Part shown: in pieces, positions 1 to 11,400 of the stretch | How the letters are laid out: the number at the start of each line of letters is the position of its first letter | Position numbering within the stretch: the first letter of the stretch is position 1 | Assembly (NCBI GenBank): GCA_916700875.1 | Contig: CAKAKS010000031.1 | Span: 4,778,477-4,842,476, forward strand | Reading direction: 5' to 3' | Length of the DNA: 64,000 nt | Source of the DNA: Sebastes aleutianus | Lineage: Eukaryota; Chordata; Actinopteri; Perciformes; Sebastidae | Position numbers and translations under genes: made by a program | Notes under the pieces: model-generated | Told to the model about the DNA's origin: nothing | The model's database searches: none | Seen by the model: the letters and a program-made list of their open reading frames with translations, nothing else

Positions 1-1000
1 TAGCTGTCTTAACTGATCCAGGTTTGTTTGTTTGAAAATCACTTTTCTTACACCTACACAAAGAAAAGCTAAAGTAATTCCGTCCTTTTCACTCGGAGAC
101 CCTGAATGGATACTATTACACAAAAGACCGAGATTATTAAGCCATCCGATGTGACTTTGTGCAATTAGGAAGTCAGCAGCAGAGCACACCAGGGTAACGT
201 TTTTGATGTGATCACTACATGAATAACACCATGTTATATCAGAGAACATAAGGGGTTATTACTGTCTTTCTTTTTTTAGGATCTTTTTGGCTGGATTTAC
301 TTGTACATAAAAGCACACTGGGGTTTGGTATCCCGTGGTGTGTTGTGCTACAGCATAATAGAAAAAGATATTTTAAAACATTTTTTTTTTTTAAGTTATC
401 AGTTTTTGTGATCATGTTGCTACAGGAGAAACTAACCGGAAACGATATGTTATAACACAACACAAAAGTAGGCTTGGACGATATGACGAGATTATTATTC
501 AACACGATATCGGTTGGGCACGTGTCCACGATGACAGCACGATATTCAAATATGCAACTCCTGTTGTGAATTTTGCGCTATATTCCAGTATTCTCTTTTT
601 TCTTGTTTTCTCTATGCTTCACCGCATTGTTTATGTTCATATTTATTTGTTTCACACATATAAAAAGACAATAAAATACGATCCACGTGAAAGGAATGTG
701 AAATATGTGTGAGGGTGTGGTAGAAAACCTATAATGGCTTATATAAAAACCACACCCAAAGGACATACAATAGGTAGTAATACTATCGTGACAAAAATCA
801 CCAGTACATTTAAGATATTAGTGTTTAAAATATTTCACATATAAAACATACAGTGTATCGTGTAGGAGTAAAGTAAAAAAAAACAAAGAAACAGCATTAA
901 TTGCCATATTTAAGAGCGATTTTTTTTTTTCCAAAATCAATGTTTGTGTCAGCAGAGCTTTTCTAATTCTCTATTTATACATAGACAATGACACAAAGGA

Positions 1001-1001
<1 letters not shown>

Positions 1002-1027
<26 letters not shown>
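1002..1027. repeat. (AT)n microsatellite
   Basis: Uninterrupted TA dinucleotides, about 13 units, lying inside the degenerate element at 469-1426. Confidence 0.9.
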
Positions 1028-1031
<4 letters not shown>

Positions 1032-1378
1032 ATGTAGAAGTGTATGATTCAACTTTTTCCCTTATATTCTAGTGTTATAAATGTTACAAAAATGCATACA
1101 TGTCAAATCGGCACCCTAGTATCATGCTAGTGTCGAATCTGGAGATAGGTGTATCGTCCTAGTCCAAATACTTAAGACAGCAAGGTTTCCTCCAGTGTAT
1201 TACAAGCCCGGCCACCCGTTGGTACTAAATTGACTCCCTGCTGGGCCTAGTTTTTTTTATGTATTTATAAGGAATAAGTCAGTGCGTGGGTTGTGTGCTT
1301 AACGTTAGCGAGTGTCTGTGTGTGCGGTTGAGAGATGCTCGGTTTTCGCCAGCCAGGCGGTAACGTTAGGGAGTGTTC

Positions 1379-1410
1379 GAGAGAGAGAGACAGAGAGAGA
1401 GAGAGAAAGA
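1379..1410. repeat. (GA)n microsatellite
   Basis: A nearly pure GA run with one C interruption, immediately inside the right end of the 469-1426 element. Confidence 0.9.
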
Positions 1411-1426
1411 TATCGCCCAACCCTAG

Positions 1427-2402
1427 CGCAAAGCCTTTCAAAATCATCCTTGCATTGTGCTTTAAAAAAGAGCATATTGAGGAAGTGTGTCCTTTATAGG
1501 TATCTGACAAATGCAATGCTTAATCCTAAGTATGGCATTGTTTTCATAGCTTAGAAATGGGCCCCTCTAAGCTACAGCCTATACCTTCCCTTTCTGAAAG
1601 GGACTGCATAAAAACGTCTCTGTACGGTTTGTGCCAGACCACTTAGGCACCTTGGCTGGCGGGGGCCCGCTGTCTGCAGGAGACCTTTCCAGGAGACTGT
1701 TGGCCATAGAAACAAATTGATATCATGCTGCAATAGCAGGCCAAAGCCGGATGATAGAGAGGTTTGGGGCCAAGCAAAGAACTGACACCTTTATGAGATT
1801 TCCTATTGAGGCTGGGTGACTCATTGTTGTTGGACAGTTATTTTCAGCCACTCCTTTTCCTTTACTATTGTTATTCTTTCTCCGTTGTTTCTCTTTAGAA
1901 AATAATCACACACACCTACACAAGACTATATTTATTATATTTATATTGTTTTCTATTACAAACATGTTGACACCTTTTGTTTCTCCAATTATGGAATACA
2001 GTACTGTTCCCTGAGTGTTTCAGCCTCTCTCCTTTTGAGAAATGATTTTTGAAGTGAGTTAGGGACGGGTGAAATGAGGGAGGTGCGTCCTTGTGATTTT
2101 TGAATTGCCACTATGTATTGTTCCCACCTTGATGTATACGGACATGCCATAATGGCATTTGGCTTTGTATGCACAACTCTCAATCATAGAAGAACATTTA
2201 TACACATGCATTTCTTAGAGCCAGTGGAGAATATCTGAAAGATTCCCCTAAGCTACCCATTTTACAACCTCAGTTATTCATCTCCGATCAATGTTGAATT
2301 GCCTTCATAAACTCCACTCTGAGGCCAATGTCTGCTGCTCAGTCGTTGTAAGTAGAGCACATGCTTTTTAATTGCTTAATTATCATAAAGATGTGCGCTT
2401 TT
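1427..2402. other. Single-copy intron, nothing recognised
   Basis: Mixed-composition intronic DNA with no internal copies elsewhere in the window, no exon signature and no terminal repeats that I could pair. Confidence 0.5.
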
Positions 2403-2915
2403 TAAAGGGTGCTCTGATCAGGATTTTTGGGGCCCCGATTGCTGGAAGCAGTACCGGCTGATCCGATCACAGGGTCTGTTTGAAGCCAATTCTCTGACCC
2501 GCTGAGCTTATTTCCCCATAGCAGTGCACCACGACCGGCTCTTGGTTGTGCTTGTAAAGGCCCAGGGTGTAGGTGGCTCATGGTTTCAACTGTGAGTATT
2601 GGAGCACCCCTCACCCGGGTCTCGCCGCTTCTCATGCCGTGGACTTAACTCTTGCTGCGACTGTGCCCACTCTTCCCTGTGGGGGAGGGACGGGGGTCCA
2701 AGTGTGACTCTCAACCTGGGCGGAGTGTCCTCAGTGCGAGGGGTCGTTGGCAAGTGAATTAACTGCGAATTAAAGAGCAGACGAGCAAGCATTCAGAATC
2801 CATGCGCCATCCGATCGGCTCTTCTGCTCAGCCTTTTAGAGAGACCACCGATCAAACAATTTGGAATGAATATTGGCCGATAACGATCGGTGGCCAATTG
2901 ATCGGAGCTCCCTTA
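2403..2915. mobile_element. hAT-like non-autonomous element carrying 28S rRNA sequence
   Basis: The left end TAAAGGGTGCTCTGATC pairs with the right end, whose reverse complement is TAAGGGAGCTCCGATC. The element is flanked by GCGCTTTT (2395-2402) and GCACTTTT (2916-2923), an 8-bp target duplication with one mismatch, as expected for hAT insertions. Both ends repeat GATCGG-type motifs. The centre is GC-rich, unlike the surroundings, and is 28S-derived (separate entry). The element has no transposase. Confidence 0.75.
2526..2750 (+). pseudogene. Decayed 28S rRNA fragment (D2 region), sense strand
   Basis: The stretch begins GTGCACCACGACCGGCTC, close to the vertebrate 28S D2 motif GTGCGCCGCGACCGGCTC. 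It then keeps the order AAAGGCCC..GGTGGCTC, TCTCGCCGC, GCCGTGGACT and GCGGAGTGTCCTCAGTGCGA, all recognisable blocks of fish 28S. It aligns block by block with the reverse complement of 36281-36715 in this same window. The two shared differences in the first block are CpG-to-CpA changes. It is a fragment inside a transposon, not a functional rRNA gene. Confidence 0.8.
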
Positions 2916-3384
2916 GCACTTTTGTCCTTTCTGGGAAATGGAGCAAGCTTTCAAAATGTTATGTACCTGTCCATGTGACAACCCTGGTGGTGTGCAAGGG
3001 TCGAAGTATAACCTGTTGAAAACTGTTAAGCTAAAAGGTACAGTGCGTGTAGTAGTAGTGGGTGAGCACATGAATTAAAATGGTGATAGTGCATTGACAT
3101 AAAGTCTAGTGTCTACACTGTATATAAAAAAGACAGGATTGTTGAAGCTTAATGTTAAGTTATGCCATTGGTGTAGCTCCAAGGATGGCAAGGAATGATG
3201 GTGGATCGGTCAATCCAACTCTTTAAAGCAAGATATCACAATTCTAATTCAACTGACTGCCATGAAATTTGGTACCACATGTGTTGTCTCCAAAAGATGA
3301 ATTATATGGATTTGGTGGCATGTTTTGTATCATACCAGCAACAGGTCAAAATGTTCATTGCCCAACACTTGTCCTATAAAATAA
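2916..3384. other. Intron, nothing recognised
   Basis: No paired termini, coding signature or copy elsewhere in the window. Part of 3190-3384 may belong to the degenerate repeat that follows. Confidence 0.4.
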
Positions 3385-3690
3385 GGCTGAGGATTATTTT
3401 TTAATCCTTTATGCCGACGACTGTAGTGAATTTCTTCATATTTGGCACACACGTCAACTCGGACTCAAGGATGGAGTGATTAGAATCTGGTGGTCAACGG
3501 TCACTGTGACCTCACACAACATGTTTATGGTCATAACTCAATAATTTATATGCTAATTATAACAATTTCACACAAATGTCTAGTAGGATAATATGATGAA
3601 GTGATGACATTTTGGACAGACATGGATGTAAACTGCAACTTGAGTAGTTTGCGGAGGCATACAACCTTGAGGTGGTAAATGTAGTATTTA
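3385..3690 (+). repeat. Degenerate fish interspersed repeat (unclassified)
   Basis: The text includes TTCATATTTGGCACA, GACTCAAGGATGGAGTGATT, GTGGTCAACGGTCACTG and ATGATGAAGTGATGACATTT. I recognise this order from a widespread unclassified fish repeat. There is no second copy in the window, so the call rests on memory. Confidence 0.4.
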
Positions 3691-5295
3691 TTATCAACAT
3701 TTTCAGTGAGAACCACCAATAAATTCACCCTTCTAACACATATTGTCTATGTAGCTAAAGCCTGAGCCTAAGTGCAGCTGGAGGTGATGATGGTGATGTA
3801 CACCTCGGGCTAACATTATGTGGCTTAGACTGAGTTTTTAAAAGTGGAGCCTGACAAGCTATCCAGAGCATTTGATTATAGTCTGTCCACTGGCTCCCAC
3901 TCAGGCTAAATTACATGTTTTGCCCCACTAAATGACAAAATATCTATAGTAAGAGTATATATACATTTCTGTTCATTTTTCATCCATCAAGCAATTTTGT
4001 TTCTGGTAGGTACAGTAAGTGTATAGCCTCACAGGGCTGCTAGTGTTGCTTTTTTTCTATTCAAGTCAGTAGCATAGCATAATGTACAGTTTCTTTCTTG
4101 TACCATCATTCCAAATCAAGTAGCCTGCTTTGAAACATGGCACTCAAATATATGGCTTTACTTTGTCTTCCTCATTGCAGCACAAACATCTCCTTAAACA
4201 GTAGGTTTCCAAAGGAATGGAGAAAAGTGTAAAGCAACTGGAATAGTGTTGTGATTATTGGCATATTAGCCCCATTTGTTTTTATAGGAGCTCACTGGCG
4301 TAAGGGACATGATAAATTATAATCGATACGGGTGACGAGTGGCTGATTGCAGCATTGCGTTCCTTTGGCATAGGGTTGAATAGATGTAAATTAATCTTTC
4401 CTTACAATGCCAATTATTTACTATCCGCCGTAATGAAGGGGGATGGTATGGGACAAGAATAAATCCTTGATTCATTGCCTGCAGTTAATGCTTGATAGAT
4501 ATTTTCCCAGTTCCTCCCCCAGAACAGATGTCGGTATGGAAATTCAACGTTGCATAGACTGTCAAGTGGACCTTCTTTTGCTGTACTTGTTGCATGAACT
4601 TCTCATGATATTTTCTGTCACTTTCAATCAACCGTGCCGCGGAAGTCTCTATGGTCCTCTACAGCTTTTCCTAATCTTCTTTTACTTTTTCATTTTCATT
4701 GTCAGTTCCGTCAGTATATCCAGAGCTGGAAGCTTATACAGTAGTGAGTGATATTGGAACTGGGTTCATATGCTGACGATAAGCCTCTTACGCTAATAAA
4801 GTATATCACGCCAAGTTGACTCAGATTCCCCATTTATTTATTTATCTAGAAAGGAGGGAAAAACAAAAGAGATGAATTAAGTAGGATTAAGGTCTTTAGA
4901 GTTTTTTTTATTCATTTCACAAGGAGGTGGACAGAGTGTTTAGGACATTAGGGATGGTTAGACACCATCTACATTTGGATTTTTTGTCATGGATTAATCT
5001 ATTTTCTGTGTTATGGAATATTAGCATAATTTCAGTCATAGCCAGTTTTAGTGTTTTAAGTCTTCATATAATTACATTGTTAATTAGTTTGGTTAAGCCA
5101 TACTTCTGAGAGTTTTAGATTTTTCATTGTATATCACAAATTATAATTGTTTAATATTTGAACGAACCAAGTCTTTTAGAGAAATCTTGCTATTACTCAG
5201 TTTTTGCTTATTGCAGTACTTGACTTTGAAAACCTAAAACATCCTGTATGTTTGTTTTCTATGAGTCTACAGCCACACCAGCAGCTCTGGGAGGC
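3691..5295. other. AT-rich intron, nothing recognised
   Basis: No exon, RNA gene or paired terminal repeat found. Small frames at 4443-4751 and 4927-5109 are hydrophobic AT-rich translations without family resemblance. Confidence 0.5.
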
Positions 5296-5299
5296 TGTA

Positions 5300-6345
5300 G
5301 GAGGCTGGGTGCCGATTCGATATGTATTGCAAATGTATTTTATTTTTTTTTTTAGTATTGCGATTCTACAAGTATTGCGATTCAATATTACGATTTATTG
5401 CAATTGTTGTTAACCTTTTTTAAACACTACACCATGGGGAAAAGTTGAATCATACACTTCTAGAATTTTTTGAAACATCTAAATTAATACAGCAAAACAT
5501 TTAAATTTTCAGCATGTATGTAGTCAGAGATGTCCTGAAGTCAAATATATCAGTCATTGTCAGGAATTATTTGTTATATTTTTTCCAGCAACCCAAAAAA
5601 TCAAAGAATAAAGACATTTCCCTCACAAATTAGTGGTATTTTGTAATAAATGTATAAGGGACATGTAATGTTTTATACTTCTGGTCAATATAATACAATC
5701 TTATTTCCATATATGTATTTTGCATACACAGTTCCCTTTGTTAAGACCTTATTTTGAAAACCAGACTTAGTCACACGTGTCTACTTCCGCTGACTTTGCC
5801 AAGTCTGTCGCTAGCTCTCCCGTTAGCTCCGTTCCCTTTATATATCCATAGTCAGCTCCATTGGATGCATTTAACAATGTCACTCAATGTCACTATATGG
5901 GTACTCTGCAGTTGTAGCGTCGGCCCATTTGATCACGGAGATGAGAGTGACACGCACGTAACCGCAATACCATAACATTTCCTGTCCATGACAGAGTTAG
6001 CATGCAGCTTTAGCCGTGATGTCTAGCTCTGCTTTTCCTGGCAATGTGTGAAACCCAAAGTGTTTCCATACTTTACTGGATGTGTAGTGTTTACCACTTT
6101 GGATTTAAAATGTGAGGGTGCAGGTCGTTTCCACGTGGACCCTCCGCCGTTTGCTTTCTCGCTGCACCTCACTGCAGCCGGCTGTGGTTTACAACAATAA
6201 AAGCGGTAACTTCCTTCTACCTCCGTCTAGACTCAAATGAAGCAGATATATAGATTCTTGCATTAAAAAAAATATTTCAAAATCGTAAAAAAGAAATTTG
6301 ACACATAGGTGAATCGTTTTCTTTTTTTTCCCCCCACCCCTAGAG
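5300..6345. mobile_element. Degenerate hAT-like element
   Basis: The left part has GGCTGGGTGCCGATTCGATA followed by repeated TATTGCGATT motifs (5340-5405). The right part has AAAATCGT, GGTGAATCG and finally CCCCCCACCCCTAG (about 6330-6343). Repeated CGATT motifs near both ends and a CCCCTAG terminus fit a common fish hAT MITE family of about 1 kb. I could not read a target duplication, so the limits are approximate. Confidence 0.5.
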
Positions 6346-6384
6346 GCTGTATTTTGCTAAATGGTCCAGCCAGCGTTAAGGATG

Positions 6385-6490
6385 TCTAAAGTTAACCGCT
6401 AATCAGTTAACCACCGATAACATTTTTTACGGGTTATGCATGTCGGTCTATAGGTTAATTTACGGTGTATATGTTAATCAACACAGCAGG
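6385..6490. mobile_element. Remnant of a GGTTAACCGATAA-type MITE
   Basis: The segment GATGTCTAAAGTTAACCGCT, then AATCAGTTAACCACCGATAA, is rich in inverted GTTAAC motifs and resembles one end of a fish MITE. The partner end was not found. Confidence 0.35.
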
Positions 6491-7555
6491 CAATGAAGCT
6501 TTCTTTTGACACTCATTTTTAATCACTTGAGCTGTTCAGACAGGAAGCACCATAGCAAACTCCACGGCTCCAGGACGGTGTGTGTGTGAAACAGCTGGAT
6601 GCACACACCAGGCCCTTGTTATCTAGTATTATCTCAATTAATGCATTTCTACATTTCAGAGCATTCAAGAGCATCCAAACAAAAGTCACATTAAAAAAGT
6701 CCTGATGAACTGTGTGAGAATGGAACTATGGAATGAATCTGCTTTGGTGATGTTTTATTCTACTGTTGATTCCATAAGAAATTACTGGTTATTTATGTTA
6801 TGTGGCTTAAGGCACCTGCCGTGGTGTCTATAGACTTTTGAATTATTGTCTGCCTGTTTTAATCGTCTGAGTTGTCTCCTTTCTGGTTAATTCTCGTGAG
6901 GCTACATGGAGGAAGGTGGTTACAGCCTATGCATACAACTAATAATCCATTTTAAATATACAGTGTCTATAGTGCCGTCTATAGAAATGGAATTTATTGT
7001 TGGTTTGGACATAAGGGCTCATGTTGCTGATGATGTTCCACTAGAGTACATGTTGACATTTAATGCAATTTCTGTTATAGGTGTTCTTTAATTTAACAGT
7101 AAAATAATATGTCATCATGCAACTTTTTTTTTCTCTGTACATTTGTACACAAGTACTTTTATTTGAGTATAATATTCTAGTACTCTTTCCATCACTGGGT
7201 ATTTCACTCAAAAACCTTCTAGTGGCACTAGAAGTACGGTCAGGGAACCGCCAAAGCCATCAGGATTCATTCAGAAATGTAATTTCACATGTCTTTTGGC
7301 TTCAATGTGCCGTCAGTGGTCAGATGTAGTGGAACCAAATTTTGTGGGCTCTTTCATGGCGCCAACACAGCTGTGCTTGGTTTGTTTTCTACAGTCCTTT
7401 TCCTGAGGGTACTTGTTTCCCATTGAGTTGTTAGGTGGGTCATTTTAAAATAGAAAAAAACAAAATGATGTGAATACAGATTGTTAATGGACTTTTTCTT
7501 TGTGAAACTGTCAGACCTTTGTGAAAACACCTATCAAAATTGTCTTGGTACCTGA
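6491..7555. other. Intron, nothing recognised
   Basis: No supported gene or repeat. Short frames at 6906-7091 and 7117-7329 show no family resemblance. Confidence 0.45.
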
Positions 7556-7559
7556 ATCA

Positions 7560-8030
7560 GGCCAGCTGGATAGATGATATAATAATTTCCAATTCTTTAT
7601 TTTCCTGTGACACTGGGGTACATTCATACGCCTGGTTGATGCCCTCTGGATCATGCAAGCTGGAGCCTCCGTGAAGTGAGTCTGGAATATGTTGCAAATG
7701 TCTAAGAACATTGAGCTGCCCTTGCAGCTTGTTGAGTGACGGATGTACTGAAAAGGAGAGAATGTGCTCCATCCTCAATTGATGCACAAATCACTCTGCT
7801 TTGTGACAGCCAGTGGATGTCTGTATGGAACATTAAGTACATGTGTTCTGCCTCCATGGCCAAGTACAGTTCATTGAAAATGGGTCTGTTAGTGCTCTGC
7901 TTTGAATGTAGTTCATAAGCATGATAGAAATTCTTGGAATTCTTATCTAGTTTGGAAGACACACTTTGTGCTATTAATATCTTGGAGTATAAAGTTGTGA
8001 TTCCACGCAATGTCCTTGCCAACTGCCTTT
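7560..8030 (-). pseudogene. Broken hAT transposase (DUF4371, ZBED5/SCAND3-like)
   Basis: A minus-strand frame (7702-8022, 106 codons) contains RPIFNELYLAMEAEHMYLMF followed by HTDIHWLSQSRVI. This matches the signature (L/M)FHTxxRWLSRGxV preceded by (L/F)xxLxxxMxAEH found in DUF4371-type hAT transposases and their domesticated relatives ZBED5 and SCAND3. After the signature the frame breaks. A neighbouring frame (7557-7787) continues with LNKLQGQLNVL, resembling the next conserved block (LNxxLQGxxxxxL). The conserved R of RWLSRG is H here. The BED zinc finger and the C-terminal dimerisation region were not seen. It is a dead fragment, probably of a once autonomous element, and no matching termini were found nearby. 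Family assignment is from motif memory. Confidence 0.7.
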
Positions 8031-8214
8031 TAATGTTCTCCCGATTGCTGTTTTTTCATCATGTACACAGCGCCTTACCACAATTTCCACAATTCAGCCT
8101 ACACGTTTTATCTAATAATCACTAGTGGGAACATCGTTTTTTATGAACGCATCCTTTGTTGTAACATAAAGTTGCCTAGTCTGGAACATTGGCACAATCT
8201 TCTCAAGGATACCA

Positions 8215-8425
8215 TGTCGTAACATGGAGATCCAATATGAACTAGAATGGCACTCGGAGAGCGCAGGTCTCAACCCCCCCCACCCCACCCCCTCTCCGTT
8301 CAGCTTGCGCCATCATTTTGTAAGAGCATGTTTATGTTGAGATCAGCTGTACGTAACGGAGCATCGTAAAATTCAAACTCATTCAAACTGGACAGAAACA
8401 AAATGGACATTATTACTAGTGATAT
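8215..8425 (-). repeat. Interspersed repeat family K, partial, minus orientation
   Basis: The reverse complement shares long stretches with 41370-41575: CTGTCCAGTTTGAATGA, GCTCC(A/G)..TACGTACAGCTGATCTCAACAT, GATGGCGCA, a G/C-run, then GAGGTCTGCGCTC...ATTCTAGTT. Two copies within 64 kb establish it as a repeat. The class is unknown. Confidence 0.65.
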
Positions 8426-8429
8426 TGTG

Positions 8430-9706
8430 CTGGCAATGTCTGACTCAGAATTAATTTATATGAAACAGTGCAGGACCTATTCCAGAAGGCTCCACACAGT
8501 CCCAAAGGACATGACCTAATACTTGTATGGTTGAGTCCCAGTTTTTTTTGTCTTCTTTGTAACAGAAGGTGGAATACTGGAATTTACAAGTCTACAAGGA
8601 ATTAATATGGCTAACATTAGCAGACTGTTAATCTGGCTCTGGTCCTTTCCCTGATCACATGGTAATCCAGCTAGTAATGAATAATCCTTCAAAATATCCA
8701 ACAATCTGAGTTCTAGGAATCCACCATGCACATTTATCAGTTTCTGTCACTGTCTCATGAGTAACAAATTACTTGACTTATGATCATGCACATCCACAGT
8801 CACCCCCTTATTGTGTCGTAGGTCAGGAAGCCAGTTAAAGTGAACATGTTGGACACAGCTGGGGCATGACGCCTTACAGTGCACCACTGATTTATCTCCA
8901 GTGACAGGGGACCCAACTCAGCATGCCAATGGCATTACCATCATTAATCAGACGAGACACAGCCGTGCCCACAGGAAATTAATTAACTCCTAAAAATCTG
9001 CATAGGCTCATTATTTATACTGGCTAATTTATATCGCAGGATTTTACAAGTCTTAACCATACCATAGAAACCGGCGTTCACAAAAGAAGAGCGCTATTCA
9101 TGTGCAAGGACAGGGAGGGGAGAGGGAGGCAGGTGAGTCAGAGGAACAGAAAGAATTAAAGACGGATCCAAGACAGACAATGCTAATATAGTGTCTCGCA
9201 CTGATTTTAATTAGTGTAAGAATTTTCAGCTTTGAATAACTGTCAGGGCTCCGGCTGAACAGGTTTTAGCAGCTTAGAACACACTCATAAACGTCTGTCC
9301 GTGACACGGATGAGTGCAGAACATTGGACCTTATGAAATGCCACCACTTCTTTTTAAATTGAGAGGAGCAGCTCTACTTCATGACCCTTAGCCATGACCC
9401 TGTAATAGCAAATAAAATGCTGTAGATCAGATTGCATTGTCGGATCCTATTTCTAAATAGACCAGAGGTTTTGAAAGTGTGTGGGGGGTGGGGGGGGGGG
9501 CTCCAAACTGTTTCAGGGGAGGCTGAAAAAAATATTACACAAAAAGGAGATCTCATAGAATAGCCTTAATGTGAGTGATTTGGTTAAAGAGAGAGTTAAG
9601 GGATGCAGTAGTTTTGGGGAATTTTACAGTTTTTCCCACTTTACCAGAGTCAGAAACAATAAATGCCTTAGGAAATTACTTTTTTTATGTAGGGATTGCA
9701 TCCTTC
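8430..9706. other. Intron, mostly single copy
   Basis: No gene or paired repeat supported. A G-run at 9482-9500 (GGGGGGTGGGGGGGGGG) is the only simple-sequence feature. Confidence 0.45.
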
Positions 9707-9745
9707 TAGGGATGCACCGATACCAGTATCGATACTGGTAACTAT
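9707..9745 (+). mobile_element. Left end of a GGGATGCACCGATAC-type hAT element
   Basis: TAGGGATGCACCGATACC followed by palindromic AGTATCGATACTGG is the terminus of the same hAT type as the element at 36180. The matching inward-facing end lies at 13118, 3.4 kb away, but flanking octamers do not match, so whether they are one element is open. Confidence 0.6.
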
Positions 9746-10705
9746 TTCCTTTTTGGATGGAATTGCTACTGTTTCAAGGACTTAAAAATGGTTTAGTATA
9801 ATGTGCCTAGTTACAGTCAGTGCCAGTGTTGGACATTTTGTGTTCTCAGCTAAATTCCATTGTTAAGTCTCTCTGGAACCATATGTAGCATCCATTGGCT
9901 AATGATCCTGCAGTGGTTTTTTTTGCTGTTTTTTGTCATTTCTCCTACCTTTTGTTTGCTTTAACCTACCCCATGGATTCAATTAAATGATAATTTAAAA
10001 AAAAAAATGTGCTCTTCACTTTCCCTTTGATTTTAGAGTGCTAATATATTTAATTGTGTTTTTCCAAGTCAGCAAAGGATAAATAAATACTTGCACTTTG
10101 AGGGTTGTGGGCATTCTATCTTACTAAAAGACCAAAAGTGCATTTGTATTTCATCATGTTAAGTGCGTCTTTGTCAGGATACATTTGAACCAGATTTTGA
10201 CACTCGAGAATATTTAAGTATGGTGGTATTATTGAATACATTTACTGTATTTGTAAAATTGAATGAAAAGTCAGTTGAGAGAGTGAGCATGCACATGTGT
10301 GGGAGGAATTCTGTGAGGACAGGTTTGGGTCAAAGGAGGGTTATTTGGTTAATACAGTACAATGATGTTTGAGTTATTTTTTATTTTATTTTTTGGCATA
10401 CTACAGTAATGCTAACCATGAATACGGGGCTCAATTGTCAAAAGAAAAGTAGACATTACTGGAGAGATGGGGAAAAAGGCAGCTAGGGGCAGCAGGTTGT
10501 CAGCCCAAACTACATTTTCTTAGAAAAGGAAACCACACTGAGCAACGCACTGACAACAAACAAAGCCCCAAGGGAGTACGGGGGGGAGATTAGAGCGATG
10601 AGCACGTTGGTCGCAAAGATCCAAGGTTAACATGGTAATGGACAAGTAAATGTTACATGCCTCTAAATTCAGCGGTTGTAGAATGAAATGCACAGCTGGA
10701 AGTAC

Positions 10706-10748
10706 CACAACACTTTAGGCGTTGTCAGCACAACACTTTAGGCGTTGT
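10706..10748. repeat. Tandem pair of short palindromic repeats
   Basis: CACAACACTTTAGGCGTTGT occurs twice with a 23-base period (10706-10725 and 10729-10748). Each copy has ACAAC/GTTGT inverted arms. Confidence 0.85.
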
Positions 10749-11277
10749 AACAAAATAGACTGACAAGGAGCCAGACCTTGAACCTTTACGCCTTTAAAAA
10801 AAGACACTTGGAAAGAGATGAATCAAGTGACTTCAAGATTACTGATGGCAGCAGAGATTGTGCCCTGGAACCAGCAGCCAAGGGAGACATGGAATGGAGA
10901 CTGCCAGCAATGACTACTCCATCATAAAAGTTGTGTCAGAGATTTATGAAACATGCCAATGAAAAATGGCACAATAGTGGCAGAGCTGCAAATAATTCTC
11001 AGGTTCTGCAGGGCGCAATGGTAATCTCTTCAGGTTCAGTAAACATTTTTTTCAGGTGACAGAATGGTAGCCACTTGAATCTGAACTTTTCAGAGTAATA
11101 TATTAAGTATTGCAGATATAAACAGAAGATTTGCCCTTTTGTTTGGTGATTATGATGTGAAAAAAATCATCAGGACAAAAAGCACAGCAAATCAACAATA
11201 TTACCAAGCCTTTAATTCAGGCCCATCTTTTTCAGAAGTTTACCCATGATGAAATGCTGATATTCGTGTATTGTGTA

Positions 11278-11400
11278 GGGCTGGACTGAATAGTTAAAAA
11301 GTTTTTTGCGTGATTTTTTTCCTTCGGTTTGAACCCAATATTTCTGCACGGTTGCAGATCAAGATCAGGCCACGATAATATTATTAAAATTATTTGTAGA
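11278..11400. mobile_element. Remnant of a TAGGGCTGGAC-type MITE
   Basis: It begins TAGGGCTGGACTGAATAG and contains ATTTCTGCACGGTTGCAGAT, then CAAGATCAGGC. The latter recurs with changes at about 25918-25950 (ATTTCTGCACAGTTACAGAT AAAGATCAGGC). The other terminus was not found. Confidence 0.45.

Larger units (their letters stand above)
469..1426. mobile_element. Degenerate hAT-like non-autonomous element
   Basis: The left end TAGGCTTGGACGATAT (469-484) and the reverse complement of the right end, TAGGGTTGGGCGATAT (1411-1426), match at 14 of 16 positions. The inside is AT-rich with internal AT and GA simple repeats and no coding capacity. TAGGGxTGGGCGATA ends are typical of a common fish MITE family. 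The flanking 8-mers do not match well (about 5 of 8), so the insertion is old or the ends are slightly misplaced. Confidence 0.6.

Noticed and set aside
2526..2750. Functional rRNA gene
   Set aside because: Only a fragment of the D2 region with CpG decay, bounded by transposon ends. No 18S, 5.8S or spacer sequence.
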